Shown here: one piece after another, positions 24,471 to 38,400 of the stretch
Numbering within the stretch: position 1 is the first letter of the stretch
How the letters are laid out: each line of letters opens with the position of its first letter
Assembly: GCA_013397695.1 (NCBI GenBank)
Contig: VYZI01000074.1
Span: 687,296 to 751,295, forward strand
Origin: Centropus unirufus
Taxonomy: Eukaryota > Chordata > Aves > Cuculiformes > Centropidae
DNA length: 64,000 nt
Direction: 5' to 3'
The notes under the pieces: model-generated
Databases searched by the model: none
Seen by the model: the letters and a program-made list of their open reading frames with translations, nothing else
What the model was told of the DNA's origin: nothing
Made by a program: the position numbers and the translations under genes

Positions 24471-27400
24471 CCCTCATACTGCATTATTTGACCCATAGGA
24501 ACTGATCTGAGGCTGTGCTGAATGTGAGGTAACTCAGTGTTTTTCACTGGACGCTAATATCCTTTAGCTGCTTTGGATTTATCATAGATTCATAAGAGCC
24601 CACATGCAGTTATGATACCACTCCATCCTGCCTTGGCATTGCATGCTCTTTTACTTTGAAATAAAAGAGGCAACTCGCTGGATGCATGAGGGGAAGCAAA
24701 ATGCTTGGTCTTAGGCTTTTGCAAAGCCTCTGTACCTTTGTCTTTGTTTTGTCTTCTTTCTTATTTTACATGAAATGTTAGCATTGATGCTTTCTTTATA
24801 GAGAAAATGAAGATATCCCGGTTCAATAAACTCCCTAAACCATCACCTGTTATTTATCAGGAAATGACTGCTGTTCGATTTGAGCTTTGCTGGTGGAATA
24901 AGAGAGGCTCAGATGCTGAAAACTGGATTCACTCTGTTGTACCTCACTTTAATACTAGTCACATTGCAATCACTGCTGCGGCTTAGAGAATTAAAAATTA
25001 TAAAGCTAATGAGAATGAAAATCTGCCCCTAATGTTCCAAGTCTTTCTTTAAGTGTCCTATTTGGTTCATTTTGGTCCAGCTGCTGCCCCATTAAAGCCT
25101 TAAAGAGAACTCATAAATATAAAAATACCCAAGAGCATGGCAGAGAATCCTGCCCTGAATAATTGTATTGAAATGTTCTAAAAGGAACTTAATTTCCTTC
25201 TCGATAGCCTCAATAATACTTTGAAGAGAAGAATGAAGGTGAGGACATGCATTACATTCTGTAGAGGTACAGAAAGATATCTTTTTGCAATGAGTATGTC
25301 AGGGGAATATGTCTAAAAGGGCTTCTATCTGTGAAAATATGACCTCTGATTTTGCCAAGGTCAGTAAAACCTACTGTGATTTGCTTTGTAAGTGTCGGTC
25401 ACACAAGTTAAAGCTGCCTCAAGGCAACTTTAATTTCTCTACCCAAATGCAACAAGACATGATGTTTCTGAAAGGTTTGCAAAATCCTCCTCTGTGTGCA
25501 GGAGCAAGATGATCTGGTCCAACATTTGTTTGTGATTATTTACGAATCCAAAACAAGACAGCTCTTTTCTATAAATTAATACAAAATGGCAGATCAAAAA
25601 GCCATTAACAGCTGTTAATCTAACATAAAACAGGCTTAAGTTCCGTTTCCTGGCTTGTGCTGTTCACAGGTGGGTACTGTTCTTCTCTTGGCCTCTGTGG
25701 CGACACACGCCAGAAGATTCTCACATCACATAGGCCTGTGGTGCCATTTGCTGAGCGAATCAGTTGTCATTCTGGGTTACGTTATGTGCTCAGTATTTCT
25801 TGGGTTAAGGCTGAGAAGAAGAGGGAATGCAGTCTTCCCTGAATGCCTTAATATGGCTGCTCAGAACTGACACTGCACCTTGTAATCACCATTTTTTGAG
25901 ACAGAGATGGGCATATAGGGTCAGAGAATTACCCATAACTCCAAACATTCCTGGTCCTTAATGTGAGAAAAATGAGCTCATGACATCCCCTGCTCTCATG
26001 TTCACATGGGGTTTCTTTATTGTGCTAGGAATAGGAGGATTTCCATAGAAGGTTAAAGCATTTTCTGTCCTGCCTCAGAGAGGCCTATGCTAGATGTTTC
26101 TAGTTGCCAGGATCTTATTAAGTAGTTGTGGAATACTATGATCTCCCAAATAGTTTCCAGTTTAATAGCACCAGGAAAAGAAAGTGGCTTATCACCTGCA
26201 ATGTGTTTACCTCCTTAGATTTTCCAGTTCTCCTACACAGAATAATATTTTTACTGTTGTAAACATCTAAATCCCTAATAATGCCTTTACTTTCTTCATA
26301 TCCTGTCACAATGAACTTCACAGATTATTGAAAAAGTATTTACAATTCAGTATTTACCATTACCTTTCAGTTTCACTTGACGTTTACCTCAGTGTTATAT
26401 GCATTGTTGGTGTGCCATAGGATGCTTCCCTCTCTTCCCTTTTATTCAGCTCCATTCTAACTGAGCAAGTTCAGAATTTTTGTCAACATTCCATGAAGAA
26501 GTCTCCCATTATTTTAGTTGGTTTATCATCAGGTTTCTGTATCCTCTCTAGAAAGACTGGCCTACCATTGGAGTGAGCATTTCTTGCATGAAAAATTACC
26601 TCATGATGCCTTTGCAGATATAAATTATATCCTCTCACTTTTTAATTGTCCAAAACATTTTGCGTTTTTTTTCCCCATATCTATGGTATATTTTGTGGTG
26701 CCTTTATGCTCCTTTTACAAATACACTCACAAATCCTTCCAGTTCTTTTGGAAAATCCCAGTTTAGGATAGAGCTGTACAGCACTCTGCAACTTGAGCAC
26801 CCAACCCAGTCCTCCCTCAGCGATGGGTTGAGCTATGGCAGAGCACCATGACCGAGCTGCAGTTAGATGTGGTCATTTAGTGAAGCCCCACTTCAACCCC
26901 CCCAGCACCTCTACATCCTGGCCATGCAATTGTGCTGATTCCCACCCTGTGCTTCTTTAATCTCACACTGAGCTGAAAGCAGCTCATGAAAACAGAGGAA
27001 AATTGACTGTAGAGGCGAAGGATGTTTTCCGACAGATCAGGTAGCTGGCTTTGCTCCACCGTTAGACTGGCAAACAACACGGCTGGTGCCAGAGAGAGTC
27101 CTGGTCAGCAGCAGCAAGAAGAGGAGGAAGGACAGGGGAGAAGAGGAAGGGATGTCATTTGTCAGCAGCACCAAGCCTATAGAGGACTTCCAGGGAGGAG
27201 ATAGAAAGAGGTTTGTGATACGGCATCTGGTTCAAAACACAGGTACCTGGACATTGGCACAAGTGTATGCCTACAGCTCCAAAGCCAGAAATACTGTATA
27301 GACCACCTGACCCCCTGAAAACTAAGGGCATAGATAATGGAAATTCACCTCTCCATACAACTGCCAAGCGAGCACCCCAGCAGACCCAGGCCCCTGAAAG

Positions 27401-27699
27401 CATTACACCACTGTTGTCAACAGCACGATTTCCCTCCTGCCATGTTGCTCCACCTTGTCAGGTCTCTTTGTTGCTCTTCACAGCCCTCTACTGAGTCAGG
27501 AACCAATGATGAGTTGTGTACAGCTCTGTGGCCTCAGTGGTTTCCCCTCCTTTCCAGACTGACATATCTCAAACACTCTAGATAAGCTGTTTAGAGTTTC
27601 TCCTTGTTAGCACTTAGCCATGCTGAGAATTCCCAGCCTACTCCTGCCCTCTGCTTCTCAGCCTTCAAATGCAACTCCCTCCATCCTGTGACTATTTGC
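24471..27699. other. Unique non-coding DNA, no gene recognised
   Basis: No exon or RNA gene is supported. The interval 24770-25160, rich in short AT motifs and lacking repeats, has the texture of a conserved non-coding element but this cannot be tested here. Open frames are at most 82 codons. A short minus-strand reading near 26497-26515 gives I-M-G-D-F, reminiscent of the LINE endonuclease motif, but surrounding sequence gives no support. Confidence 0.6.
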
Positions 27700-27865
27700 T
27701 CTCTTAACTTTTTGCCAGGGACTTTTGTCAAAGACTTCCTGAAAGTGAAGGTATTCAGGATCACTGCAGAACAACCTTGGACATGCCTCTCAAGTCTTTG
27801 TGGATCTGTAATGTTTCTTTTTTGGTTTAAACTCCAGCTTTCTCCCATGAGTTTCCTTTATATTC
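27700..27865 (-). mobile_element. CR1 LINE fragment, reverse-transcriptase part, antisense
   Basis: The plus strand reads 'GGGACTTTTGTCAAAGACTT' then 'CCTGAAAGTGAAGGTATTCA', the antisense of CR1 reverse-transcriptase motif A. Translated from the minus strand this is F-Q-E-V-F-D-K-S-P, close to the family's F-Q-K-A-F-D-K-V-P. To the right, 'AAGTCTTTGTGGATCTG' and 'TAATGTTTCTTTTTTGG' also follow the antisense order. Only about 165 bp is legible; both ends fade. It is an inactive scrap. Confidence 0.7.
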
Positions 27866-29165
27866 AGATGAAGAAGCAATGCAAAATTTCAGAGGAGGAA
27901 GAAGGTGCAGAGTAGAAAGAGGTGAGATATGATAAGTAGTATGATTATGCAGGAATCCTGTGCAACTTGAATTGTAGGAAAGTCATCTCATCTTCTGTGC
28001 CGAAATGTCTCCTGCTGATGGGTGCAACCCTTTCCCAGTGACTGTGAAAATCTTGATAAGGAAAGTGATGAGACACTCAGCACAGCGAGAGCTCTAAGAC
28101 TTGGGTTTGCCCTCCCACGCGTTTTGGGTGGGCAGGCAAACCACAGACTGTCATCTGTGAAGTCAGAAAGCATTGGGTACATTTAATTGCTACATGAACA
28201 CTTGCTAACACTTTCAATGTCACAAACGGGTTGGGGGGGGCGGGTCAGAGTTGTTGTTTTTACCACACTGTAACTATTGGGATAGGAGCTCAGACACCTG
28301 AAAGCTCAAGTCAGCCCATTAATAGGCACTCACTACAATAAACGGGTCAGGAAATAGTTGTAGCAAATCAAAGAGCTGAGTGGCTTTGCCTTATTCTCAT
28401 ACTTCTCATTTTTTCTTGTTCTGCCTTTTCCCACTCACAAATTTTTCTCTTTGGCTGTTTTGTGTTTCCAATGATCTTATTTGTTCTGAAGAAGAAAATA
28501 ACGGAAATAAAAGATCTTCTAAGTTAAAGAACATCTTCCAGCCATTACCACAAAAATCCCCTCTGAGATGCCTGATCATTTTACCAGGACCTGTGTGCTG
28601 CTCTCCATACAGCCCATTAGTGCTTACATGGCTGGCCACAGCCTCAGTGCATCCCATGGCCTATTCACTTTCTTTACCAGGAACCCAAAGGAGTGGGAAA
28701 GATCCATGACAACAACAGCCAGCTGCTGAACCCCTCTTTCCCATGGGTGCACAGCCCTGGCATGGCCACACAGTATCACTGCGCAATGGGGAAGTGGAAA
28801 AGGAGACAGGGCAGGTTCTTGCCAGCCTAAGTCATCTGACTCAACCCATTGCCCAGTTGCTCGCCCAAGGAAGCAGCAGCCAGTCCAAGTAGAGCCAGCC
28901 TGGGCTCCTGCTGGCTCCTGAAGCCCCTTCTCCTGAGGCACAAGGTTTGAGCGGGATGTGCAGAGTTTGCTCAACACATCCAGGAACTCACTGAGACTGT
29001 ACTGAACTGGAGTACAGTTTTGTCTGCCACTGAGATAAGCCACATGGTTTAGTAACCTAAAAAGTTTGGGCACTGTTGTTTCACACAGAAGAAAAGGAAA
29101 TTATTATCTCATTTGGCAGTTTCCCTGAGCACACAAACCAAGGCATTCAAAAAGACAGCTGTTTT

Positions 29166-29183
29166 GATGTGATGTGATGTGAT
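29166..29183. repeat. Short (GATGT)n microsatellite
   Basis: Three and a half units of GATGT. Confidence 0.8.
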
Positions 29184-30566
29184 CTGATTGAATATTTGAG
29201 TAGGCAAATACCTGAATCAAAATGAGGTTTGTGACAGATCTGGGATCTTTCAGTTATTTTTCCGTACTTGGGATATCTAAAATGAGGCAGTCCATGCAAA
29301 GTCACTGTTGCTCACGGTGAGAGGATCGGTGACAGAAAAACAACAAACCAGTACAGAGCTCTTCTGTTAGTCAGCATTTCCTTCCTGATCCCACAACAGG
29401 AACCGAGGTGTGTGCGTACCAGAGCTGTGTATTTTGCTCTCCCCAGCACATTTGCCTCCTGCTCACCAGGGGAGACTAGAGCCTACACGCCACTCTTACG
29501 TGTGCTTCCACCCTGCCATCTGCCCTGGGGCCGTGGAAATGTCCTGACACTATATCCCTTTTCAGTCTTCTTAAGAAGTGCTCAGGCTTGCAAGATCCAT
29601 CTTGTTTTTTCTACCGCTGCTAGAAACTTTCTCTTGAATCCAAGGCTGAAGAACCAATGTTGTTCAAAACAAGATTAAAACACTACTTGGAACAAAATAA
29701 GAAGATCATTTCCTTTTCCTCTATTCCTCCCTACTTACACCCACCCACCTCACCCCCCACCCTGTGCAGTGATCTTCTTTCACCAGCTAATAACTTTGTT
29801 TGAGCATAATTTTTGCTCTTTTATTTCAAATTCTGCTATTTGTGTCCTTGTCAAGCACAGTCATGGCTTGAACTTATGAATCAGAGCACCACAGTTTTTC
29901 TCCATGGGGAGTTATCAAGCATAATGTAAACACACTGTTGTTTTCATTGAGCTTATAGCTGAAACATTAAGCAGGTTTTGATCAGCATGAGTAAATCTGG
30001 TCACTGAACATGGGGTGGATTTTTGTACACAGTTATCCTTTATAGGACTAAACACAAGCTTCTACACATATAATGAGGTAAATAAGTACAAACGCATGCT
30101 AAATCAGACCGGAGAGATTTGCCCTGATACGATTAAACTCATGGATGTGTGGGTGCAGACAAACTCCCTTATACCATCTTTCTGCGAGGTTAAGGTCTAT
30201 ATTGATATGTACTATTTTCTAGAAAAAAAAAGAAGGGTGGTCGCCCTGGAGAGCATTTTGTTGACACCATTTGCTATTCTTCACTAAGTCTGGCTGGCTT
30301 ACCAGCTCTTTTGAGCTCTCAGCCACAAGCACATAAAAACAGCGACCAACAGGACCAAGGACCGTGTAGATTCTGACCAAGATCATACCCCAGTGCAGGA
30401 AAAGTGTTCAAGGGCACATCAGCAGCTATAGACCGCTTTGTGTACCACGTGATGCTGTCAGCTGGGCTAACTGTGTCACCTCTGCACCCTTGTTGTGTTT
30501 GACTCACCCAGACCACTTCGGAACATTAACATCCAGTACATTACCACTGTAGGAGTTCTTTTATAC

Positions 30567-30691
30567 ACAGCATCACAGAGGAACAAAGGAAAGGAAACAC
30601 AAAATACAGGAAGTCCATGCTTTTTTATGTACAGCATCACAGAGTTAACAAGGAAGAGAAGCACAAAATACAGAAAGTCCATGCTTTTTTA
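30567..30691. repeat. 64-bp tandem duplication, two diverged copies
   Basis: The first copy begins ACAGCATCACAGAG at 30567 and ends in GTCCATGCTTTTTTA at 30627; after TGT the second copy runs from 30631 to 30691 with the same start and end. The period is 64 bp and the copies differ at several positions in their middle, so the duplication is not recent. The unit is not a family I recognise. It creates an internally repeated minus-strand open frame, which is a side effect rather than evidence of a gene. Confidence 0.88.
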
Positions 30692-33600
30692 GCATTGACC
30701 TCATCAAAAAGACCATTCACAAAAAACTCCCATCCCAAATAGCGGCACAAGTTTTCAATAACTTTCTGCTCTGTGCAAGTTCTCAGGCATCATCAGCCTC
30801 CCAAATGCTTTGGTCCTAACCAGGCCTGACTTCCCAGGACACTATCTGGAAGTGCCACAAGGCTATTTGCAATGGGGACCGCTAACCTACAGAAGCACCA
30901 AGCCCACTACCCTTTGGAGTAAGTGGATCTCAAGCCTGCAGGAAGAGACCTGATGCCATCAACAAGGTGTGCTCACTCCTGTTGATTGGAGTGAAACTAC
31001 CTGGGGCTCCAGATATCAGGCACATCACCCAAGGCTGCCGAAAGAAAAAGACATATAATAAAAATAAATGCTGCAAAACAGACACAGCAGATGTTTTCCC
31101 TTGCAAATGACACTGGAGCATTCAGGAAGGTGGGTGAGTGCCAGCTTATCATCTAATATTTATACACATTGTATTCTTATTCATATCATCCTCATCAATC
31201 TCTCAGAAGGATTTTGGTTAAATCATCCTGTGACTGGGAATAATCAAACTTGTTCTTTTCTTTGTTGAAGCTTTCCCCAGCTTACTATAACCCAGTTCCA
31301 GGGCTGTATTACTACCTCCTTCTTTCACATTTAACTTCCCTGTCACTCTAGTTTTACCATCACGGGTCTGAAATTCATTCATGTAGAAACCAACTGAATA
31401 CTCAGTGTTGTGTAATGTCCCTTCATTTTATTATTTAATCTTCTTTTCATCTTACTCATCCACAATATCTACAGCTACATACACTCAGTGGGGATATGAA
31501 ATATCGGATCCCTCCCTCTTCTTCCCAAGAAGGGAAGGAGAAAGGACAGGGGAGGTTTCATCTCTACCCCCTGGTCTCATGCTCTGAATGTTATTCACTG
31601 AGCTAATAACTGCATCAGCATGTTTATAAGCTGATGTGCTTTTAATTGTTTCACTCACTCTCTAATACACATGAAGTAAGCACTCTAATGGGTTCTGTAC
31701 CTTTCATCCTTTATTTTATTGCTAATGGTATCTCCAGTAATATAAAATGACGAATGAGTGCAGTCTGAGAAAAGTGGAAAAATCAATGCACATCCAGACT
31801 CTATGAGAGCAAGCAAGGAGCTGAGCCTACCAGGCACTGCAATTCGTCTTGGGCCAGATGATAAGAGTGAGGAGGTGAGCAAGGAAGAGAACACTGGCAA
31901 AACATCTCTTTTGGTGTCCACAGATGGCAGGGAGCATTGGAACAAGGCAGTGCTTCAGGTGTTACGCACCCTCTGCACCCCCCGGATCACCTCCCATTTG
32001 TAAAGGAGCTGGCTTCAACCACATCCAATGTACAGACACACGGTGGTGGCTGAACATGTGGACGTAGGACGTTTCCATTCAACTGTGAGCACAGAGCTCA
32101 TGCCACAGCTGGAGTCACCCACAATTTGGGAAGAACTTAACCCAGCATAAAGTAAGTGGATGAGTTGGGTTGTTTTCTGCCTGGGCACTCCCTAAAAGCC
32201 CTCTGCATGGCTAGGGGAGCATGTGACACACACTCCTCGTGAACACAACATCGTCATGTCACATACAGCCATCAGCCTGCGACGATGTTAATGATGTACT
32301 GGGACAGCCACTTGCCATTTCCAATTCTCTAGATGCCTCTTTTCTCTACAGGAAAATATTGCTTGATCTTTGGCTATGAAAAAAATGGTTTAAAAAACCA
32401 AGAAGATTTATAGTATTTTTTTCAAAGCATCAAGAACACAAAAGTCCAATAGATATCAACAAATTTTAATGCTTTTAGGGAAAGGAACCCAGAGATAGGG
32501 AGAAGTACTGTTTGTTGCAAAGCAAAAACCCACCCTTCACATCCGGCTATAGCCTGGAGTGTATATTGTACTGCCAAGTTATAGGAGCCTGGAATGGAAA
32601 TTCTGACAGACCTTCTGCACCACCACAGCCACAGCAACTCTATAAATAACCTTTTCAAATGCCTGGCATGTGAGGTGGATTCAAGTAGCCACTTGACAGA
32701 ATCTGACAATTTGACCAATGATTATTTCAGAAAACAATTCTAGATGAGATCTGTGTGTATGCATACTCACTGGTTTGGGCGTGTATACTACCTATTCTCC
32801 AGCGCCAGATACAATGCATTAAGGATGATGTTCTGGCAGCTGAAATGCTCCTTCCCAAACAGAGCTGTAATATGACCTACTTTGCTCAGTCTAATACTAT
32901 TCAATAATAAGTGGCCACTGTTGGGTCTCTACATGTAGACAACATCAAATACATTTCACTGAGGTATTTAGATATCGATTCCACTCAGCCTGAGAACTTC
33001 AAAGTGGGCTCTTTCCATATAATCTTGAAAACGCTTCCTTTTGCTCCCATGCTATATATTCTCAGTGCACATGCACACAGACTCTCCCAGCTGCTAGTCA
33101 TTCCTTTGCTATTTTTTTGTAAATAAAAGGCAATTGGCGTGTTTTCTAATGGCAATAACTATTGTCTATAGTACTGTAGGACCTGTGTCTGCTGTCTGCT
33201 TTCCAACTGTCACCAAGCCATGGTTTGAAACACGCTGCTTTAACCAGATGGCAAAATAAAATACTGGTCCCAAATAAGACCAGTTGGAACACTGGAGGAT
33301 TGTTTAAAATTATAAGTCTGTTTCTATTACTTCTGGGATTGTGTTAAGTTTTCACTATGCTTTTTTTCATCCCATTATGTGGGGTAATGGGGATTAAATG
33401 CTGCACCTGAGACAGAGTTCAAAGGATAAGGTGATACTCTTTTTCCTAGAGTTCTCCCAGTGCTTTCAGGTGTGGAAAAAGTGTCCCCTTCCTGTCCCAA
33501 ATTATTACATTATTTTTCTGTGCATCATTTCACTACTGCCACAGTTCAATCCAAAGCCAGCTGCATCCTGAGTCAGCCTCACAGGGAATGTGGCTCAGGG

Positions 33601-34009
33601 CCTTTGATCTTGAAATGTGTGTGTTTAAACAGGCTGTCCTGAACCCTACTTAATCCTGCAACACAAAAGGCACTGGCATCAGAGGAAATCCATGAAACTG
33701 AGCCTTTCCCAGGTGTGGTCCATGTTCTTACATTGTATTTGGGACCAAAAAAAGTCATTGCCCACCCAGAGTCAGGAGATATCTGTGTTCTCTGCACCCT
33801 GCCAAAGGGGCACAGACCAGCATCCCTGCTTCTTATCTGTGGGCCAACATAGTTGCCCAAGTGAAACATCCATGTCTCATCTATAGATCCACCCTTCAAA
33901 GTTGAGTATGTGTCACATAATTACAAAGAAGAGCAAGTAAGTGTTCTTTTTTAGGGTCTATTTTGATATTTAAATAATGCATTAATATGATGTGCTGGAT
34001 CAGATGTTG

Positions 34010-34026
34010 TTATTATTATTATTATT
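34010..34026. repeat. (ATT)n microsatellite
   Basis: About five uninterrupted ATT units. Confidence 0.85.
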
Positions 34027-35409
34027 CTGCCTAGACTAGCATCACTAGGCCAAATGAGTTATTTTCTTGTTGAAGTTAAGAGCACCACATCAAGTGACAA
34101 CCTGAAGCAAAGGAGCAGCACACTCTGCTGCAGGTCAGCTCTTCTTCAGACATAATACTTTTGCATCTTCATTGGCCCAAGTGCTGTCCCTGATTGTTCA
34201 ATAATCTTTCCTTCTAAAAATGTAGGGCACATAGTACATCATTTATATTCACAGTAATAATTTCCTGGGAATATTAGTTATTTGAAGGGCCAAAACCAGA
34301 AGCTGATGTCATACCCCAGTAATACTCGAAGAGGTTTTAATCACAGCAAGATTAATGGCCTCAGGAGGAAATTGCTTTGTCCGGGAATCACTGCCAAAGT
34401 GGACAGTGATGATCCCCACTACCAGAGCACTTCACAGCATCTGGGGTTCCTGGCGCTTCCCTCAGCTTTCTGCCCAGCCTGCCACAGATAAGCTGCTTGG
34501 GGCTCTGGTCTTTGCATGGATGTTGCTTTGGGTATTCCTGTGGTTTGGTATTGCCAAACGCTGCCTCCTCAGTCAGCACTGCAGAGCACATGTTTCTTCA
34601 CCAGGACTTTGATGATAGCAGATGGTTAATCAGCAAATAGAGCCAAAGGCAGAAAGGATGGGGCTGTTGTTTTAGGTCTGAATCCTTACGGTGATGGGGG
34701 ATGTTAGAGCAGTTTCTGCATAAATTACCAAATAATAAAAAAAAAAGAGACCATGGGTAAATCAGGACAATTTGATACTGCCAAAGTGAAAAGCTTCAGC
34801 TATTATAGTCCTCTATGCATCACATCTACCAAGAAACAATTACATGTTTCTTCCACAGAAGCACACCTGATCCACTGTGTTTTAAAGAAGGTAAAGGAAA
34901 CCCTGACAGAGAATAAAGATGAGATACAAAACCTGTACTAAAGGAATGCCTCAGTGGAGACTGCATTTCTGCATCCTTCCTGCTTTCCCTGGAGCTAAAC
35001 ACAGTGCTGCAGTTAGCTCAGGACCAGATCCCGCTCATTTTTCAAGGCTTGTCATCTTTGGTTTCACTCTTCATACACAGCAATTGGGATTCTGTCCTAC
35101 ATACTAAAATACGGATATTAGCAAGCAGAGTGATTCCTTTCCCTGAGCCGTGAGATAAAGCGATGGGGTTGGTCTGCTTTATGAACCCTGAAATAGAACA
35201 CCCAGTGTCTGGAAAACACTAAACTGACCTGCCTATAAAGTTCCCATTTAGATGAGATGCTTTCAGAGCAGGGAGGCCAAATTATACTCTTCCTAAGTAT
35301 CTGCTAATAACCTTAATGCAGTGCAAAAGCATGGTGAGGCACCAAAAGGGATTCAAAAGGGGAGAGAGAGGGAAGAGCAGGAATGTGACTCCATATGTAA
35401 GATCCCAGA

Positions 35410-35480
35410 CCTGTAATCACACAGAGGCAAGGAGATAGGCAAGAACCTCTGGAGATCATCTTGTCCATATCTCAAAATGA
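35410..35480 (-). mobile_element. Probable CR1 3'-terminal scrap, antisense
   Basis: 'GTAATCACACAGAGGCAAGG' followed by 'GAACCTCTGGAGATCATCTT' and 'GTCCA' matches the antisense of the avian CR1 3' terminus ('AATCACAGAATC... GGACCTCTGGAGATCATCTAGTCCA'). The match is short and the sequence right of 35480 is unrelated, so it is either a very short insertion or a rearranged remnant. Confidence 0.45.
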
Positions 35481-38400
35481 AACCCTCAAATCTGCATGTT
35501 TACATGTATTCAAAATGGCACTTATGGGCACAGATATCACATCGCTATCATTTGACCAAAAACCCCTGGAAAAGCAAAAGCATTGTTAGGAGAAGATGAG
35601 GTTGGAGTCATAGGATGAGATCTGCAAACATGTCTGAGGGCACTGGAGCACCTGAGGCTAAATCACCTCCATGACTCAGTGCTGCCTGACTTAGCAGTTC
35701 AGATCTGTAGGAAGTGCAGCCCCAGGACAGACAACCAAATTCCTCACAAGCTGAGCACAGAGGATGAAAAGCCTAACAGGTGGCCCTTGCAGAACTGGCA
35801 AGGTGAGTGGGCAGCCAGTGGGGTGAAAGTGGATGGCCATGAGCAGTAAAAGCCAACAACGCAAAGCCCCTTAAAGACAACTACGTCCTTCGCTCTGTTT
35901 GGGATCCTTGCCTGAAGCTGGCTGCCAAAACTTGCCCAGGCATTTCTTTCAGGAGGCAAAGACCATTCCTGCACTGTCCCAGATTTGTACGCGCGTTAGG
36001 CCCCAAACAAGGCACTGGCTGGGGAGAGCAGCTGTGCTCATAGCCCCACATGTCTGATGGGAGAAGGGTATGAGTCAACATCTAGAGGCTGCATTCACTG
36101 CGAGTAGATGAGTCTTTACCTCCTCCCCTAAGGATGTTCCAATTGTTACGATCCATAACCTGTTGTGGGAGGTAGATCCCATAGGATGCAAGATTCAACG
36201 TGATTTCTCCAAAAGAAGCAGCGTAAGAAGCTTTGCATGTTCTGGGGAAATACTTGAAACACTCAGGTGAGATATGAACTCACACGCAACGTGTGTTGAT
36301 CTGAGAGTTTTGTCTATGCTTTTTACAGAGCCATTAAAGCTGTAGTTTCTTTTGCTAGGGCGGGTGAGAATTTCGTACTACTCTTCCTCAGGCAGGCGGA
36401 GAAATCCACCCAGAAAAACAGCACATCCAAAGATCCTGCTGAAGCCAAGTGACAACAGCAGAGGGGGAAACATGAATCTTCCTGAGGATTTAGAGCACCC
36501 TAATTGCTGCCAGTGTCTACTGGGGGTCTCACTAGTAGTAGGGGTGGAAGGAGCAGCAAAATGTGCATTTGGCTAGGCTAGCCCCGTTCCTTCAGGCAGC
36601 ACAGTCAGGCTTTGAAAAGGCTGAGAACAAAAGCCTGACTGGTGAGGAGGGGAAGAAAGTGCTGGAAAGGAATTTGTTTGTACAGGAAGCTCAATGGCTT
36701 GTTGTAAAACAGACTGCAGTTCTGTTGTTTCCACTTTAAACCCTAGAAAGGGCAGCTCCAGCAAGCAGTGGATTTTCTGGTGCAAAACCAGCTGAGGTTT
36801 GAAAGGGATGAAAGGCAACTTGAGCTTCCCAGCTGGATTGTTAGGAAAAAATAATAACTGAGAGCAAGTTGTTTTTTCCTTTTCTTCTCTTCCTTCCAGA
36901 AATTCTCTAGTTTCATATTTTTTTGAGTCTTAAACATTAATTTAATCCCACACTTGCCTTTAAGAAAAAAGAAAATATGTAGAAGGCCTTCCACATCCCA
37001 AATCTACAGCAACACTTCCAATTCTCATTACCAGAAATAGCAAAAGGAAATGAAAAGCAGGTGTGGGAAGGCTTTTCTGAATGATGCCAGGGCTGTGCTT
37101 TAACCTTTACTGGAGGGAAATACGCATCTGTGTATGCCAGGCTATTGCCTTACTGCATAGTTCCCTTACAGCCACAAAAAAATGACAAAAGCAACCAAAT
37201 ACTCTCAAGTTCCTCTAAACATGCTTGCTGACAACCCATGCCACTAAAATATTCCATTGACCTTCGACAAAGACAGTAAATATGGTTTGCCAGACTGTAG
37301 GAAGGAAAAAAAATCAGGGCACTGGGGATCTCAGAATTAAACAAAGAAAATGGTAACATGAAAACAACTTTGGAGGCCAGTGGGAAGAAGAATAAGCATC
37401 TCGTTATCTCTCAAATATGCTGTGTTCTACTTGCGTTTTGCACACGTTAGTGGTACTTTCTCTGAGTTACTTGAGATAACTTTGGTTTGATCCTGCCAGA
37501 TGCTGAGCGACAAGCCGTGGCCAGCCTCAGCAGCTTGCAGTGATTGAGCTGAGATTAGTCCCAGATTACCGTGCCGCAGCCTGTGAAAGCCAGCAATTCT
37601 GTTTTTCATTTCTGTGGCAAAGCTGCAAGATCCTGGAATTTGTTCTTTCTCCTCCTTATATACCATTCAATGAAGCAAGAATGAATGCCCCCGAGCTAGC
37701 TGTACACAGCCAACTCAAGCCTTTAAAATGAACACAAAAATCACAGCCCAGCCTGAACAAGGAAATGTAAGCCCGAACCTGGCCCCAGCGACAGCGGCTG
37801 CGGGAAAGGCCCCCTGAGGCAACTCCAGCACTGTAATAACCTACGTAAACAGGGATGGTGTATTTTTTTATCCTCAGTCTTGCTTCAGTGGAAAGGGGCG
37901 GAAAAATAATTCACTTGCGTACACACAGCCATTTAGGCCCAGTCATGATTCCTTTAGAGTCTGTGCCAACGGATTGTAGTCATTCCCTGGCAAAGGTTGC
38001 TCTTTCAACCACAAACACTGGATAGTTACTGGATGAGTCACCACCCTGAGTAATCTAATTCCTTGACCAGTACACACTTGCTTCCTGCACTACAGAGCGT
38101 CTTTCTTCACTCAGATACTTCAACATGTGCCTTTCCTGCAGGGTTTTGTTTTCCTTCAGCTCCCAGTGTTGTGGATGTAGGAGTCCAGAGAAGTCCAGAA
38201 TCCAGCTCCCAGGGCAATTCCTACTACAGATCCCTGACTGTCTTAGGGCTGGGAAAGGCACTGTAGCCTCCCTCACTTCAAATCCAGCATGTGTTATTCT
38301 TGGGAGAGCAGCAAGCTCAGAGTTATAAGCTAATTTTTCAGACAGCGAGTCTTTATTCAGCAAGTCTGGTCACATCTGGAGGCATAATGCAGCTGGGCAG

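Larger units (their letters stand above)
27866..35409. other. Unique non-coding DNA with small tandem repeats
   Basis: No gene is supported in 7.5 kb. It holds a (GATGT)3 run at 29166-29183, the 64-bp tandem duplication at 30567-30691 and an (ATT)n run at 34010-34026. A G-rich string lies at about 28228-28245. The largest open frame is 149 codons on the minus strand (28624-29073); it has no recognisable motif, is proline-, serine- and tryptophan-rich in patches, and I treat it as chance. Confidence 0.6.

Noticed and set aside
26497..26515. Minus-strand I-M-G-D-F, like the LINE endonuclease G-D-F-N motif
   Set aside because: A five-residue match with no neighbouring endonuclease motifs; stops follow closely.
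28624..29073. 149-codon minus-strand open frame
   Set aside because: No recognisable motif, no splice context and no ATG in a good setting; similar lengths are expected by chance in 64 kb.
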